Source: Bradyrhizobium forestalis
GTDB taxonomy: Bacteria; Pseudomonadota; Alphaproteobacteria; Rhizobiales; Xanthobacteraceae
NCBI RefSeq assembly: GCF_002795245.1
Contig: NZ_PGVG01000041.1
Span: 1-64,000, forward strand
Direction of reading: 5' to 3'
Length of the DNA stretch: 64,000 nt
Shown: positions 29,516 through 35,763 of the stretch, one piece after another
Numbering within the stretch: position 1 is the stretch's first letter
Layout of the letters: every line of letters starts with the position of its first letter
Position numbers and translations under genes: made by a program
The notes under the pieces: generated by a model
Told to the model about the DNA's origin: nothing
Database searches by the model: none
What the model saw: the letters and a program-made list of their open reading frames with translations, nothing else

Positions 29516-29563
29516 CGACGTCCTTTCGAGCCGCTACCACCCGAGGGCACATGCTTCGCGAAG

Positions 29564-30241
29564 TCAGCCGTGCCGATAATCGCGGGGCGTGTTCCGGCCC
29601 AGCAATCGGCCGAGATGAGGAATGAACGCCGGGACTTCCGCTGCGTACTTCGCGTAGGCGTCACCGAACTCCGCCCTGGCGTCCTGTTCCTCGTCACGAG
29701 CGAGCTTCACGTACATGACCGTCAGCACCGGGAACATCGCCAGCGTGAGGATGGTCGGCCATTGCAGCAGGAAGCCGAACATGACCAGGACGAATCCGAC
29801 ATATTGCGGATGCCGAACGTAGCTGTAGGGGCCGGAGGTCGCGAGACTGCGGGTCTGCTGCGCGTCGTAGAGCACCCTCCAGGCGGCGGCGATCAGAAGG
29901 AACCCTGCACCGATAAGGATGAAGCTCAGGACGTGGAACGGTCCGGCGTGCGGATTTGTCTTCCAGCCGAACACCATCTCGAGCAGGTGACCGGCGTCGT
30001 GGGAGAACCAGTCGATGTTCGGGTAGCGCGACTGCAGCCAGCCCGAAAGGAAATAGATTGTGAGTGGAAAGCCGTACATCTCCACGAACAGCGCCACCAG
30101 GAACGCGCTGAAGGCGCCGAAGGAGCGCCAGTCGCGGGAGGTCTGCGGCTTGAAGAAAGTGTAGGCAAACAGGATGAAGACCGCCGAGTTGACGATGACG
30201 AGGCTCCAGAGACCGTAGGCGGGCGCGGCGTCGTGCATCAC
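29564..30241 (-). CDS. ICMT/PEMT-like membrane methyltransferase-family protein
   Basis: A 225-residue protein with about five or six membrane segments. The C-terminal half has SGPYSYVRHPQYVGFVLVMFG and a later EEQDARAEFGDAYAKYAAEVPAFIP, matching the isoprenylcysteine carboxyl methyltransferase-like fold, whose RHPxY and E-E residues bind S-adenosylmethionine. In bacteria these proteins often occur beside heavy-metal or efflux genes; the acceptor is unknown. GTG at 30241 overlaps the DUF2933 stop by four bases, which supports that start; ATG at 30238 is the alternative. Confidence 0.85.
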   Translation of the reverse strand: MMHDAAPAYGLWSLVIVNSAVFILFAYTFFKPQTSRDWRSFGAFSAFLVALFVEMYGFPLTIYFLSGWLQSRYPNIDWFSHDAGHLLEMVFGWKTNPHAGPFHVLSFILIGAGFLLIAAAWRVLYDAQQTRSLATSGPYSYVRHPQYVGFVLVMFGFLLQWPTILTLAMFPVLTVMYVKLARDEEQDARAEFGDAYAKYAAEVPAFIPHLGRLLGRNTPRDYRHG

Positions 30242-30492
30242 GCGCTCCTTTGATCGTTCGGCTGGCCGCCGCCGTGATGGTGACCATGTCCGCCATGCAT
30301 GAAGACGTGCATCAGCGGACAGGCAAGGAGCGGGACCCAGACCAGGAGACCCAGCACGTGGGCCCGGTGCTCGGTGAACAGCAGCGCGCCGGCGACGACC
30401 AGGAATCCGATCAGGACCAAGCCAGCCCTGGCCTTTGTGGAGATGCGCCCTTGCGGGCGCTGTCGATACCCGGAATGGTCTTGCACCGTCAT
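30238..30492 (-). CDS. DUF2933-type small membrane protein with His-rich tail
   Basis: An 84-residue protein with two hydrophobic segments (about residues 22-60) and a C-terminal tail rich in histidine and glycine (HVFMHGGHGHHHGGG). DUF2933 proteins are short, often metal-island encoded, and of unknown function; the tail suggests metal binding. ATG at 30492 is supported by AGGAG seven bases upstream; an earlier in-frame ATG at 30540 belongs to the duplicated leader. It is first in the operon and sits 50 bases downstream of an FNR/FixK-type box. Confidence 0.8.
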   Translation of the reverse strand: MTVQDHSGYRQRPQGRISTKARAGLVLIGFLVVAGALLFTEHRAHVLGLLVWVPLLACPLMHVFMHGGHGHHHGGGQPNDQRSA

Positions 30493-30542
30493 GTCGCGCT
30501 CCTGCGGCCGTTGAGAGGCTAGCGGTGCGGTTGCCATCATTG

Positions 30543-30556
30543 TTGATTCACATCAA
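30543..30556. promoter_or_regulatory. FNR/FixK2-type box upstream of the DUF2933 operon
   Basis: TTGATTCACATCAA is a perfect palindrome in its half sites (TTGAT/ATCAA, four-base spacer) and fits the FNR and FixK2 consensus, close to the fixNOQP box TTGATTTCAATCAA of Bradyrhizobium as I remember it. Its centre is about 57 bases upstream of the ATG at 30492, allowing an activator position near -41 for a transcript starting close to 30508. An identical box occurs at 33536-33549. Confidence 0.75.
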
Positions 30557-30573
30557 AGCCCTCACGCAAGCCC

Positions 30574-30612
30574 TCACTTGCCTTGCATCGGCATGGAGCC
30601 CATCGCCCCTGC
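30574..30612 (-). pseudogene. 3' remnant of Met-rich protein gene (copy 1)
   Basis: The minus strand encodes ...AGAMGSMPMQGK and a stop, matching the last dozen residues of copy 2 (MQGRMGAMPTQGK). Further upstream the frame loses similarity and meets a stop at 640, so only the tail remains. It is too short to be a gene; it marks what once preceded the DUF2933 operon. Confidence 0.5.
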
Positions 30613-30715
30613 GGGATCGGCCTCATGCCTGCGAAGTGCTCATCGCTTGAGCCTTGTCAAAGTGGAACTCCCGCTGCGCCTTACGGTGTTATTTTTACGA
30701 TCCGGGAGAACGGAC

Positions 30716-30964
30716 ATGATCATGAAGAAGCTCTTGGCCACCATCGGCGCAGTTTCCCTGCTCGCCGTTCCCGCGATGGCTCAGACGACCGACAAGGAAA
30801 GGGCCGGCCATCACTACAGCGGTGGGCCGAAGACCGAGGTCCCCCATCACATGGGCAAGAAGGAAACGACCGGCGCTTCGACGAACGCGGCGTCTGGCGG
30901 TCATCATTACACCGGTGGACCGAACAGCTCGACACCGCACCACAAGGGCGACAAGGCCAAGTGA
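30716..30964 (+). CDS. Small secreted His-rich repeat protein
   Basis: An 82-residue protein with a signal peptide (about residues 1-23, MKKLLATIGAVSLLAVPAMAQ) and a mature part of about 58 residues made of two repeats: HHYSGGPKTEVPHHMGKKE and HHYTGGPNSSTPHHKGDKAK. Each repeat carries two HH pairs, which could bind copper, nickel or zinc. ATG at 30716 has GGGAG eight bases upstream; a second ATG lies two codons on. It lies head-to-head with the DUF2933 operon start region but behind its own 5' sequence. I do not know a family name. Confidence 0.8.
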   Translation: MIMKKLLATIGAVSLLAVPAMAQTTDKERAGHHYSGGPKTEVPHHMGKKETTGASTNAASGGHHYTGGPNSSTPHHKGDKAK

Positions 30965-31372
30965 ATTTGCCCAGCGGCGGTCCGTGACGGTGCTGCTCTC
31001 GGGCCGGCTGCTACGCTGGCCGCTATGGCTGCGCCGAGCTCGCAGGATGGGTTGAGCTCTTGCGAAACCCACGCCCAAGCGGGCGGACGCAGGTTCTCGT
31101 TTTTGCCATTTCCAATTCGGAAGAATGAAGTTCGATGGGTTTCGCTTCCGCCTTCGCTCTTCGAGCTACGGCGGACAAGTCGCTCTACCCATCCTACAAG
31201 TTGGATTGCGCCGGTTGTGCTCGAAACGCGATTTGAGCCGTAGGCGAAGGCGAGTCGCGCTTCGAAAAGTGAAAATTAGTTTTGCGTCATAATCGTAATG
31301 ACTCCGACGCAAAAAAAGAAAATAGGGTGAAATCAACAAGAATGAAATCAACAAGAATAATGGGAGGAGTAA
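30965..31372. other. Gene-free stretch with long palindromic repeat and 15-base tandem repeat
   Basis: No supported gene in this 408-base stretch. It holds the second copy of the GTAGGATGGG-type palindrome (31038-31198), then an AT-rich leader containing two adjacent copies of TGAAATCAACAAGAA (31328-31342, 31343-31357) directly before the ribosome-binding site of the 71-residue gene. Confidence 0.7.
31038..31198. repeat. Long palindromic repeat, GTAGGATGGG type (copy 2)
   Basis: Same internal order as 25041-25185: CAGGATGGGTTGAGCTCT, GCCCAAGCGGGCGGACGCAG, GATGGGTTTCGCTTC and CTACCCATCCTAC. It carries an extra segment (GCCTTCGCTCTTCGAGCTA) in the right half. Confidence 0.8.
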
Positions 31373-31588
31373 ATGGATACTGCGGGTCGCCTGCGCGCGA
31401 TGGCGGTGTTGTGCCGTCAGACAGCCGCGCGTCATCCTGATCGAAGCTGGAAACTGCTCGCCGAAGCCGAGTATTGGGAGCATTTGGCCAATGATGCGCC
31501 GCTCGATCATGTCGAGCGTTGCTCGGTTCGTTCACCGCCTGATCGAGAGCCTGGTATCAAGAAACCGGCCGCGGCCCTCGCGGGGTGA
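31373..31588 (+). CDS. Small conserved hypothetical protein, 71 residues
   Basis: A short soluble protein, MDTAGRLRAMAVLCRQTAAR at the start, then SWKLLAEAEYWEHLAND. I recall similar 60-80 residue proteins with the WKLL-AEAEYWEHLA phrase from Bradyrhizobium genomes; none has a known function. GGGAGGAG lies 5-12 bases before the ATG, a very strong ribosome site. A hairpin with arms GTGCCGC/GCGGCAC (31636-31661) and a GC hairpin ending in TTTT (31679-31718) follow and may terminate it. Confidence 0.7.
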   Translation: MDTAGRLRAMAVLCRQTAARHPDRSWKLLAEAEYWEHLANDAPLDHVERCSVRSPPDREPGIKKPAAALAG

Positions 31589-31678
31589 GTGCGAAACAAA
31601 ATAGTTTGTTAGCTTCCGTGTGCCTAACCTGAAGAGTGCCGCCCGCCGCCGATTGCGGCACATTGGAATGGGAATGCC

Positions 31679-31718
31679 GGCCCCGGCTGTTACCCCATCC
31701 TGCGGCTGGGGCCGTTTT
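31679..31718 (+). terminator. Possible terminator after the 71-residue gene
   Basis: GGCCCC (31679-31684) pairs with GGGGCC (31708-31713), extended imperfectly inward, and is followed by GTTTT. The loop is long, so the assignment is tentative. Confidence 0.35.
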
Positions 31719-31755
31719 GAACTTTCGCAGCATCGTTCAAACCCGGTCCACAACC

Positions 31756-31890
31756 ATGCTTAGAGGCATCGCTATAGCGCTATTCGGAATGGGCATCTTG
31801 TCTCAGCTCGATCGAGCGCTCTTCTATGGTCGCAATAGTGAGGCTGCGCTCAGTCTCATGCGAGACATCGGCCGTGGCTTCGGGCTGTAG
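31756..31890 (+). CDS. Possible 44-residue membrane peptide
   Basis: ATG at 31756 opens a 44-codon frame beginning MLRGIAIALFGMGILSQLDRALFYG, with a hydrophobic start that could be a membrane segment, and ending GRGFGL. There is no clear ribosome site, and no family is recognised. It may be a real small membrane protein or chance. Confidence 0.35.
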   Translation: MLRGIAIALFGMGILSQLDRALFYGRNSEAALSLMRDIGRGFGL

Positions 31891-31937
31891 GGCCCCGTCC
31901 GCGCGCCTCGTCGATCAGGCAGCGCCCTAGCCAGCGG

Positions 31938-32102
31938 CTACTTCTTCAACAATATTCCCTTCGTTCGTGCCATTCGCCTGACTGATCCGGCGTGGCGGCC
32001 CAATTCGGCGGCTATCTTCGATGCGCCAGCGCCCCGCCGGGCCAGCGCGACCAGCCGTCGAACCTCCTGCTCGGCCCATTGCTTTGGCTTCGGCGTCTTC
32101 AT
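31938..32102 (-). CDS. Small helix-turn-helix-like protein, 54 residues
   Basis: The minus strand from ATG at 32102 to TAG at 31938 encodes MKTPKPKQWAEQEVRRLVAL, then ARRGAGASKIAAELGRHAGSVRRMARTKGILLKK. The second half reads as a helix-turn-helix (KIAAELGRHAGSVRRMARTKG). Many rhizobia carry tiny proteins with 'WTxxEVxxLxxLAxxGxxAxxIAxxLGRxxxSVRxMA' wording. It falls below the usual length cut-off for gene calling. The ribosome site is weak (GTGGGG). Role unknown; DNA binding is likely. Confidence 0.6.
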   Translation of the reverse strand: MKTPKPKQWAEQEVRRLVALARRGAGASKIAAELGRHAGSVRRMARTKGILLKK

Positions 32103-32285
32103 GGTGCGGCCCCACGACCTGCACCACTTAACGACTGCGGACGGCGGTCAGCACTTGGGAAATTTACGGGTGTCGCGCCCGGGTCGAGATCCGACCGGAC
32201 CCGGACATGGACCGACTCTCGGCTGAGCTGGCGAGCGGCCGACCTCCACCGACATCGATCGACCGCCGGCGTATTCATGTTCAAA

Positions 32286-33485
32286 TTACAAGGGCCGGAG
32301 ATCGGGAAACGCGCCGCGATCGATTGCGGCGAGCCATATCGCCAGGGCGCTCATCAGGCCCAGGCCCACGAAAGTGAGCAGCGTCTGCGATGCCAGGCTG
32401 TTCCAGCCGATGCTGAGCAGCGCATGAGCGGCAAATGACAGCAAGACACTGGCGCAATAGATCGCGAGCGAATATTCGCCGCATCGTATCAGCGGCCACA
32501 GTGCTCTGGCTTTCAGGATGTTGGCATTGCTTGGAAGAAGGCGCCAGCAGAGCAGCGCGAGCGCGGCAAAATGCAACAATCGCAAGATGTCGAGATTGGT
32601 CTTGTCGACCGGGTAGATCAGCCGCGACACCCATCCCGGCACGTAGTCCTCGATGGCGTGGATCTGCCAGCCCAAGGTGATCACGAACGAGAACAGCACG
32701 TAGCCCGCCGCGAGAACAGCAAGAGCCCGGGAATTGAGAATGGCCAGTTGCCAATCGCCGCGGTTTGCCCCCCACCAGATGCCGATCACGAACAGCAACT
32801 GCCAGTTCAGCGGATTGAAATAGAGCTGTCCCCTCGGATAGGCCGGGATGTACCAGTCAAACAGATGGGCGAGAACATAGAGAGCGACGGATCCGGTCAG
32901 GGCCAGCGGCCAGGCGCTGATCGTCAACGGCACGATAAGGATGAGCGCGAAGTGGAGTATGACCATCAACAGCAGAGGGTCCAGATTGACCGGAGCATAT
33001 CGCAACAACGCCACCTGAAGCAGCGTTTCCGCAGGCTGTTGCAGCAGGATGGCCAGGTTGGCGTGATCGAACATGCCGGGCTGCCACGCCGCGATGTAGG
33101 ACACTTCCGCCAGCAACAGGACGACAGTCAGAATTTGCGCGATATAGATCTCGAACGAGCGCCGCAACATGCGCGAGCTCGCGACCGCAAAGCCGGATCG
33201 ACGCAAGAGTTCGCCGTAGACGCAGCCGGACGCAAGGCCCGACAGGAATACGAGAATCTCTGCCGCATCGCTGAAGCCGAAATTCTTGGGCGTGAACCTG
33301 TTCAGATAGCTTTCCGGGATGTGATTGATATAGATCCACCACAGGGAAAGGCCCCGAAAGAGGTCGATCCGAAGATCGCGCTTCATCAAGGCTGGCGATA
33401 TGGTCGCAATCGGTTTCACGCCTGCGCGCTGCCTTTCCTGATTGGTGCGCCTCCCCGCATGCGCGCGCTCTCGACGCACCGTCAT
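32286..33485 (-). CDS. OpgC-like membrane acyltransferase
   Basis: A 399-residue protein with about ten membrane segments and the OpgC N-terminus: RDLRIDLFRGLSLWWIYINHIP, where the conserved RGL and HIP motifs match the family that succinylates or otherwise decorates osmoregulated periplasmic glucans. The start at 33485 has AGGAG seven bases upstream; ATG at 33386 starts right at the family motif but has no ribosome site. The 33 residues between them are not family-like. The 5' end lies in the duplicated leader module, including an FNR/FixK-type box, so it may have captured that promoter. No glucan synthesis genes are adjacent. Confidence 0.85.
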   Translation of the reverse strand: MTVRRERAHAGRRTNQERQRAGVKPIATISPALMKRDLRIDLFRGLSLWWIYINHIPESYLNRFTPKNFGFSDAAEILVFLSGLASGCVYGELLRRSGFAVASSRMLRRSFEIYIAQILTVVLLLAEVSYIAAWQPGMFDHANLAILLQQPAETLLQVALLRYAPVNLDPLLLMVILHFALILIVPLTISAWPLALTGSVALYVLAHLFDWYIPAYPRGQLYFNPLNWQLLFVIGIWWGANRGDWQLAILNSRALAVLAAGYVLFSFVITLGWQIHAIEDYVPGWVSRLIYPVDKTNLDILRLLHFAALALLCWRLLPSNANILKARALWPLIRCGEYSLAIYCASVLLSFAAHALLSIGWNSLASQTLLTFVGLGLMSALAIWLAAIDRGAFPDLRPL

Positions 33486-33605
33486 GGCGCGCTCCTGCGG
33501 CCATCGAGAGCCTAGCGGCGCGGTCGCCATCATGGTTGATTCACATCAAGGTCTCGTCGGAGTCCTCACTTGCCTTGCGTCGGCATGGCACCCATCCGCC
33601 CCTGC
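33476..33605. repeat. Duplicated leader module, copy 2
   Basis: Direct repeat of 30483-30612. Here it lies before the OpgC-like gene. It contains the AGGAG ribosome site, a start codon ATGACGGTGC identical to that of the DUF2933 gene, and an identical TTGATTCACATCAA box. Confidence 0.8.
33536..33549. promoter_or_regulatory. FNR/FixK2-type box upstream of the OpgC-like gene
   Basis: TTGATTCACATCAA, identical to the box at 30543-30556 and at the same distance (about 57 bases, centre to ATG) from its gene. It predicts oxygen-responsive control by an FNR/FixK-class regulator. Confidence 0.7.
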
Positions 33606-33679
33606 ATCATCGGCATCATGCCCATATTGGGCGCGAGCACGCCATCGACCTTGATCCCATCAGCCAAATGGACCAACAT
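33566..33679 (-). pseudogene. 3' remnant of Met-rich, probably metal-binding protein gene (copy 2)
   Basis: The minus strand reads MLVHLADGIKVDGVLAPNMG, then MMPMMQGRMGAMPTQGK and a stop at 33566-33568. Seven of the last 19 residues are methionine, a pattern found in copper-handling proteins. The frame stays open a little further upstream but without further family character before the acyl-CoA-dehydrogenase-like gene begins on the other strand, so it looks like a truncated gene end. Confidence 0.5.
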
Positions 33680-33721
33680 CGCGCCTCTACCGCTCACGGC
33701 AGAAGGAGCGAGACGGCGCGG

Positions 33722-34900
33722 ATGTCCGAGCTTCCCGGATTTGGTCTGGTCGAGCGGGCGCGAGCGATCGCCCCATTGATTGCACGCGAGGCCGACGAGA
33801 TCGAGCGGACGCGGCGGCTGACGCCGGGCGTCGTCTCTGCGCTGATCGAGAACGGGCTTTATCGGGCACTATTGCCGCAAAGCCTCGGCGGCGCGCAAGC
33901 TCCGCCGGAAACCTTCATGCAGATGCTGGAGGAAATCGCCAAGGCGGATGCGTCTACCGCCTGGTGTCTCGGCCAGTGCAGCGTCTGCGCGATGATCGCG
34001 GCCTGGCTCGATCACGACACCGCGCATGGGATCTTCAACACCGCGCCCGGCATCCTCGCCTGGGGCGCGGTGGCGCATGAGGCGCGCGCGGTCGACGGCG
34101 GCTATCGCGTCACCGCGCGCTGGGACTTTGCCTCGGGCTCACGCCAGGCGAGCTGGCTGGGGGCGCATGTCCGCATCGTCGATGCCGACGGAGTGCCATG
34201 CAAGAATGCCGACGGATCGCCGGAGGTGCGCACCATCCTGTTTCCGGTGGCGAACGCGACGCTGCACGACGTGTGGCAGGCGATCGGGCTCGCCGGCACC
34301 GGCACGGATTCCTACGAGGTGAACGACCTCTTCATCGCCGAGCGCTTCACGGCGTTTCGCGACGTGCCGTCCGCGCTGCGCGAGAAGGGTCCGCTCTACA
34401 AGATCGGCACCGGCGTGGCCTTCAGCCTCGGCTTTGCCGCGGTCTCGCTGGGCGTGGCGCGCGCCACGCTGGATGCCGCGATCGCGCTGGCGCGTGGAAA
34501 GCACCAGTCGCTCGCCGTCGGCGCGATGCGCGACAATGCGGCGGTTCAGGGACTGATCGGCCGCACCGAGGGCGATTTGCGCGCCGCGCGCGCCTATCTC
34601 TATGCGACCGCGCATGCGATGTGGCGCGACCTCTGCGTAACAGGCGAATTCAGCGCGGCGCATCGCAGCGCGGTCCGCCTGGCTGCGACCTGGACCATCC
34701 ATCAATCGGCGAGGGTGGTCGACACGGCTTATCACATGGCCGGTGCGACGGCGGTATTCCGCAGCAACCCGTTCGAGCGACGATTTCGCGACATGCATGC
34801 CATAGCCCAGCAGATCCAGGCGCGCGATACGCATTACGAGGATGTGGGGAAGGCAATTTTGGCGGGGAGTCTAACGCCGAGTGATTTGGGAGCAGGTTGA
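33722..34900 (+). CDS. Acyl-CoA dehydrogenase-fold flavin monooxygenase-like protein
   Basis: A 392-residue protein of the acyl-CoA dehydrogenase superfamily, closer in wording to the HpaB/DszC/HsaA-type flavin-dependent oxygenases than to fatty-acid dehydrogenases. Visible: LTPGVVSALIENGLYRALLP, then STAWCLGQCSVCAMI, IGLAGTGTDSYEV, and near the C-terminus SARVVDTAYHMAGATAVF with FERRFRDMHAIAQQIQ. No catalytic glutamate of acyl-CoA dehydrogenases is obvious. These enzymes use reduced flavin from a partner reductase, which is not adjacent. The ATG at 33722 starts the family N-terminus. Confidence 0.85.
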   Translation: MSELPGFGLVERARAIAPLIAREADEIERTRRLTPGVVSALIENGLYRALLPQSLGGAQAPPETFMQMLEEIAKADASTAWCLGQCSVCAMIAAWLDHDTAHGIFNTAPGILAWGAVAHEARAVDGGYRVTARWDFASGSRQASWLGAHVRIVDADGVPCKNADGSPEVRTILFPVANATLHDVWQAIGLAGTGTDSYEVNDLFIAERFTAFRDVPSALREKGPLYKIGTGVAFSLGFAAVSLGVARATLDAAIALARGKHQSLAVGAMRDNAAVQGLIGRTEGDLRAARAYLYATAHAMWRDLCVTGEFSAAHRSAVRLAATWTIHQSARVVDTAYHMAGATAVFRSNPFERRFRDMHAIAQQIQARDTHYEDVGKAILAGSLTPSDLGAG

Positions 34901-34954
34901 TCGGGCACACGCGCGCTCAACCTCTCCTTGCCACCAGCGCGGCGTCATCGCCGT

Positions 34955-35695
34955 CTACGCCTTGCGCGCGCCGGGCAGCCGGCCTCGCCAGCCCATGCCG
35001 ATGATGACGGCAATCATCAAGAGGAAGGCAACGGCCGTGGTGAAGTCGACGATGCGGTCGCCTCCCGAGCACATGTCACGATTGAGGCACGCGCGGGACA
35101 ACAGGCCAACCCGAAGCAGGGCCGCGAGCACGCCGAAATAGAACAGGACGCCGAGCACGAGATAGGCCGCCGTCACGAGCGCGCGCCGCCATCGCGACGG
35201 CATCGCCGGGTCGTCCGCGCTTCGTTCGGTCACGAATTGTCCCGGATGGGCCTTGGCCGGGTTGCGTATCTGCACGGTGGAATGGGTCAGGAGATCGTGA
35301 ACCGCCTGGTTGCGGCGGGTGGCGGTCATGGCCAGGAAGGAGTACCAGCCCAGCACGCTCTTGATGGCGAAGCGAGCCAACGCCTTTGCGAAGCTCAGAT
35401 TTCCGCCGCGGTCATCGACCACGCGCAGATTGGTCCAGAAGTGCCCGAGCGTGCCGCCGGTGCGCCAGACCAGCATCGGCTCGTAAAGCAGCAGAATCAC
35501 CACGACCGACACGCCGAGGGTTCGGGCCAGGGTGTCGCTCTGCGTGTTGCTCGCCACCGTCAGGGCGCCGAACAGCAGGGCCATCGCCAGCATCCAGTCG
35601 AGCAGGATGGCTTTGAGCCGCCGCGAAAAGCGCGCGTAGCGCGGTCCGGGGAGCGGTAGAGGAGCCGCGTCGGAGGTCATGGGGGGAAGCCGCAT
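34955..35695 (-). CDS. RDD-family membrane protein
   Basis: A 246-residue protein with RDD features: an N-terminal YARFSRRLKAILLDWMLAM segment (the first R-D motif as RRLKAILLD), two close membrane segments, then GGTLGHFWTNLRVVDDRGG and QAVHDLLTHSTV. A second pair of membrane segments follows near residues 180-235. RDD proteins are widespread; some have sodium/proton exchange activity, but most are unassigned. Start uncertain between 35695 and 35680; neither has a strong ribosome site. Confidence 0.82.
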   Translation of the reverse strand: MRLPPMTSDAAPLPLPGPRYARFSRRLKAILLDWMLAMALLFGALTVASNTQSDTLARTLGVSVVVILLLYEPMLVWRTGGTLGHFWTNLRVVDDRGGNLSFAKALARFAIKSVLGWYSFLAMTATRRNQAVHDLLTHSTVQIRNPAKAHPGQFVTERSADDPAMPSRWRRALVTAAYLVLGVLFYFGVLAALLRVGLLSRACLNRDMCSGGDRIVDFTTAVAFLLMIAVIIGMGWRGRLPGARKA

Positions 35696-35763
35696 CCGTT
35701 CACGAGATCCACCTATGAGACGCCGGCAGGTGGTTCACAGTTCGACCATACCAGACTGCGGCC

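Larger units (their letters stand above)
30483..30612. repeat. Duplicated leader module, copy 1
   Basis: About 130 bases running from GCACCGTCATG at the DUF2933 start, through the ribosome-binding site and the FNR/FixK box, to CTTGCCTTGC and CCCATCGCCCCTGC. The same order of bases, about 80-85 percent identical by eye, occurs at 33476-33605 in the same orientation. Homology ends just inside the downstream start codon on one side and within the tail of a Met-rich gene on the other. Confidence 0.8.

Noticed and set aside
31328..31357. Tandem 15-base repeat as a possible CRISPR or iteron
   Set aside because: Only two copies, directly adjacent without spacers, in a leader; a simple duplication is enough to explain it.
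30483..33605. Composite transposon between the two leader modules
   Set aside because: The repeats carry no transposase or terminal inverted repeats and differ by about 15-20 percent, so they look like an old duplication rather than mobile ends.
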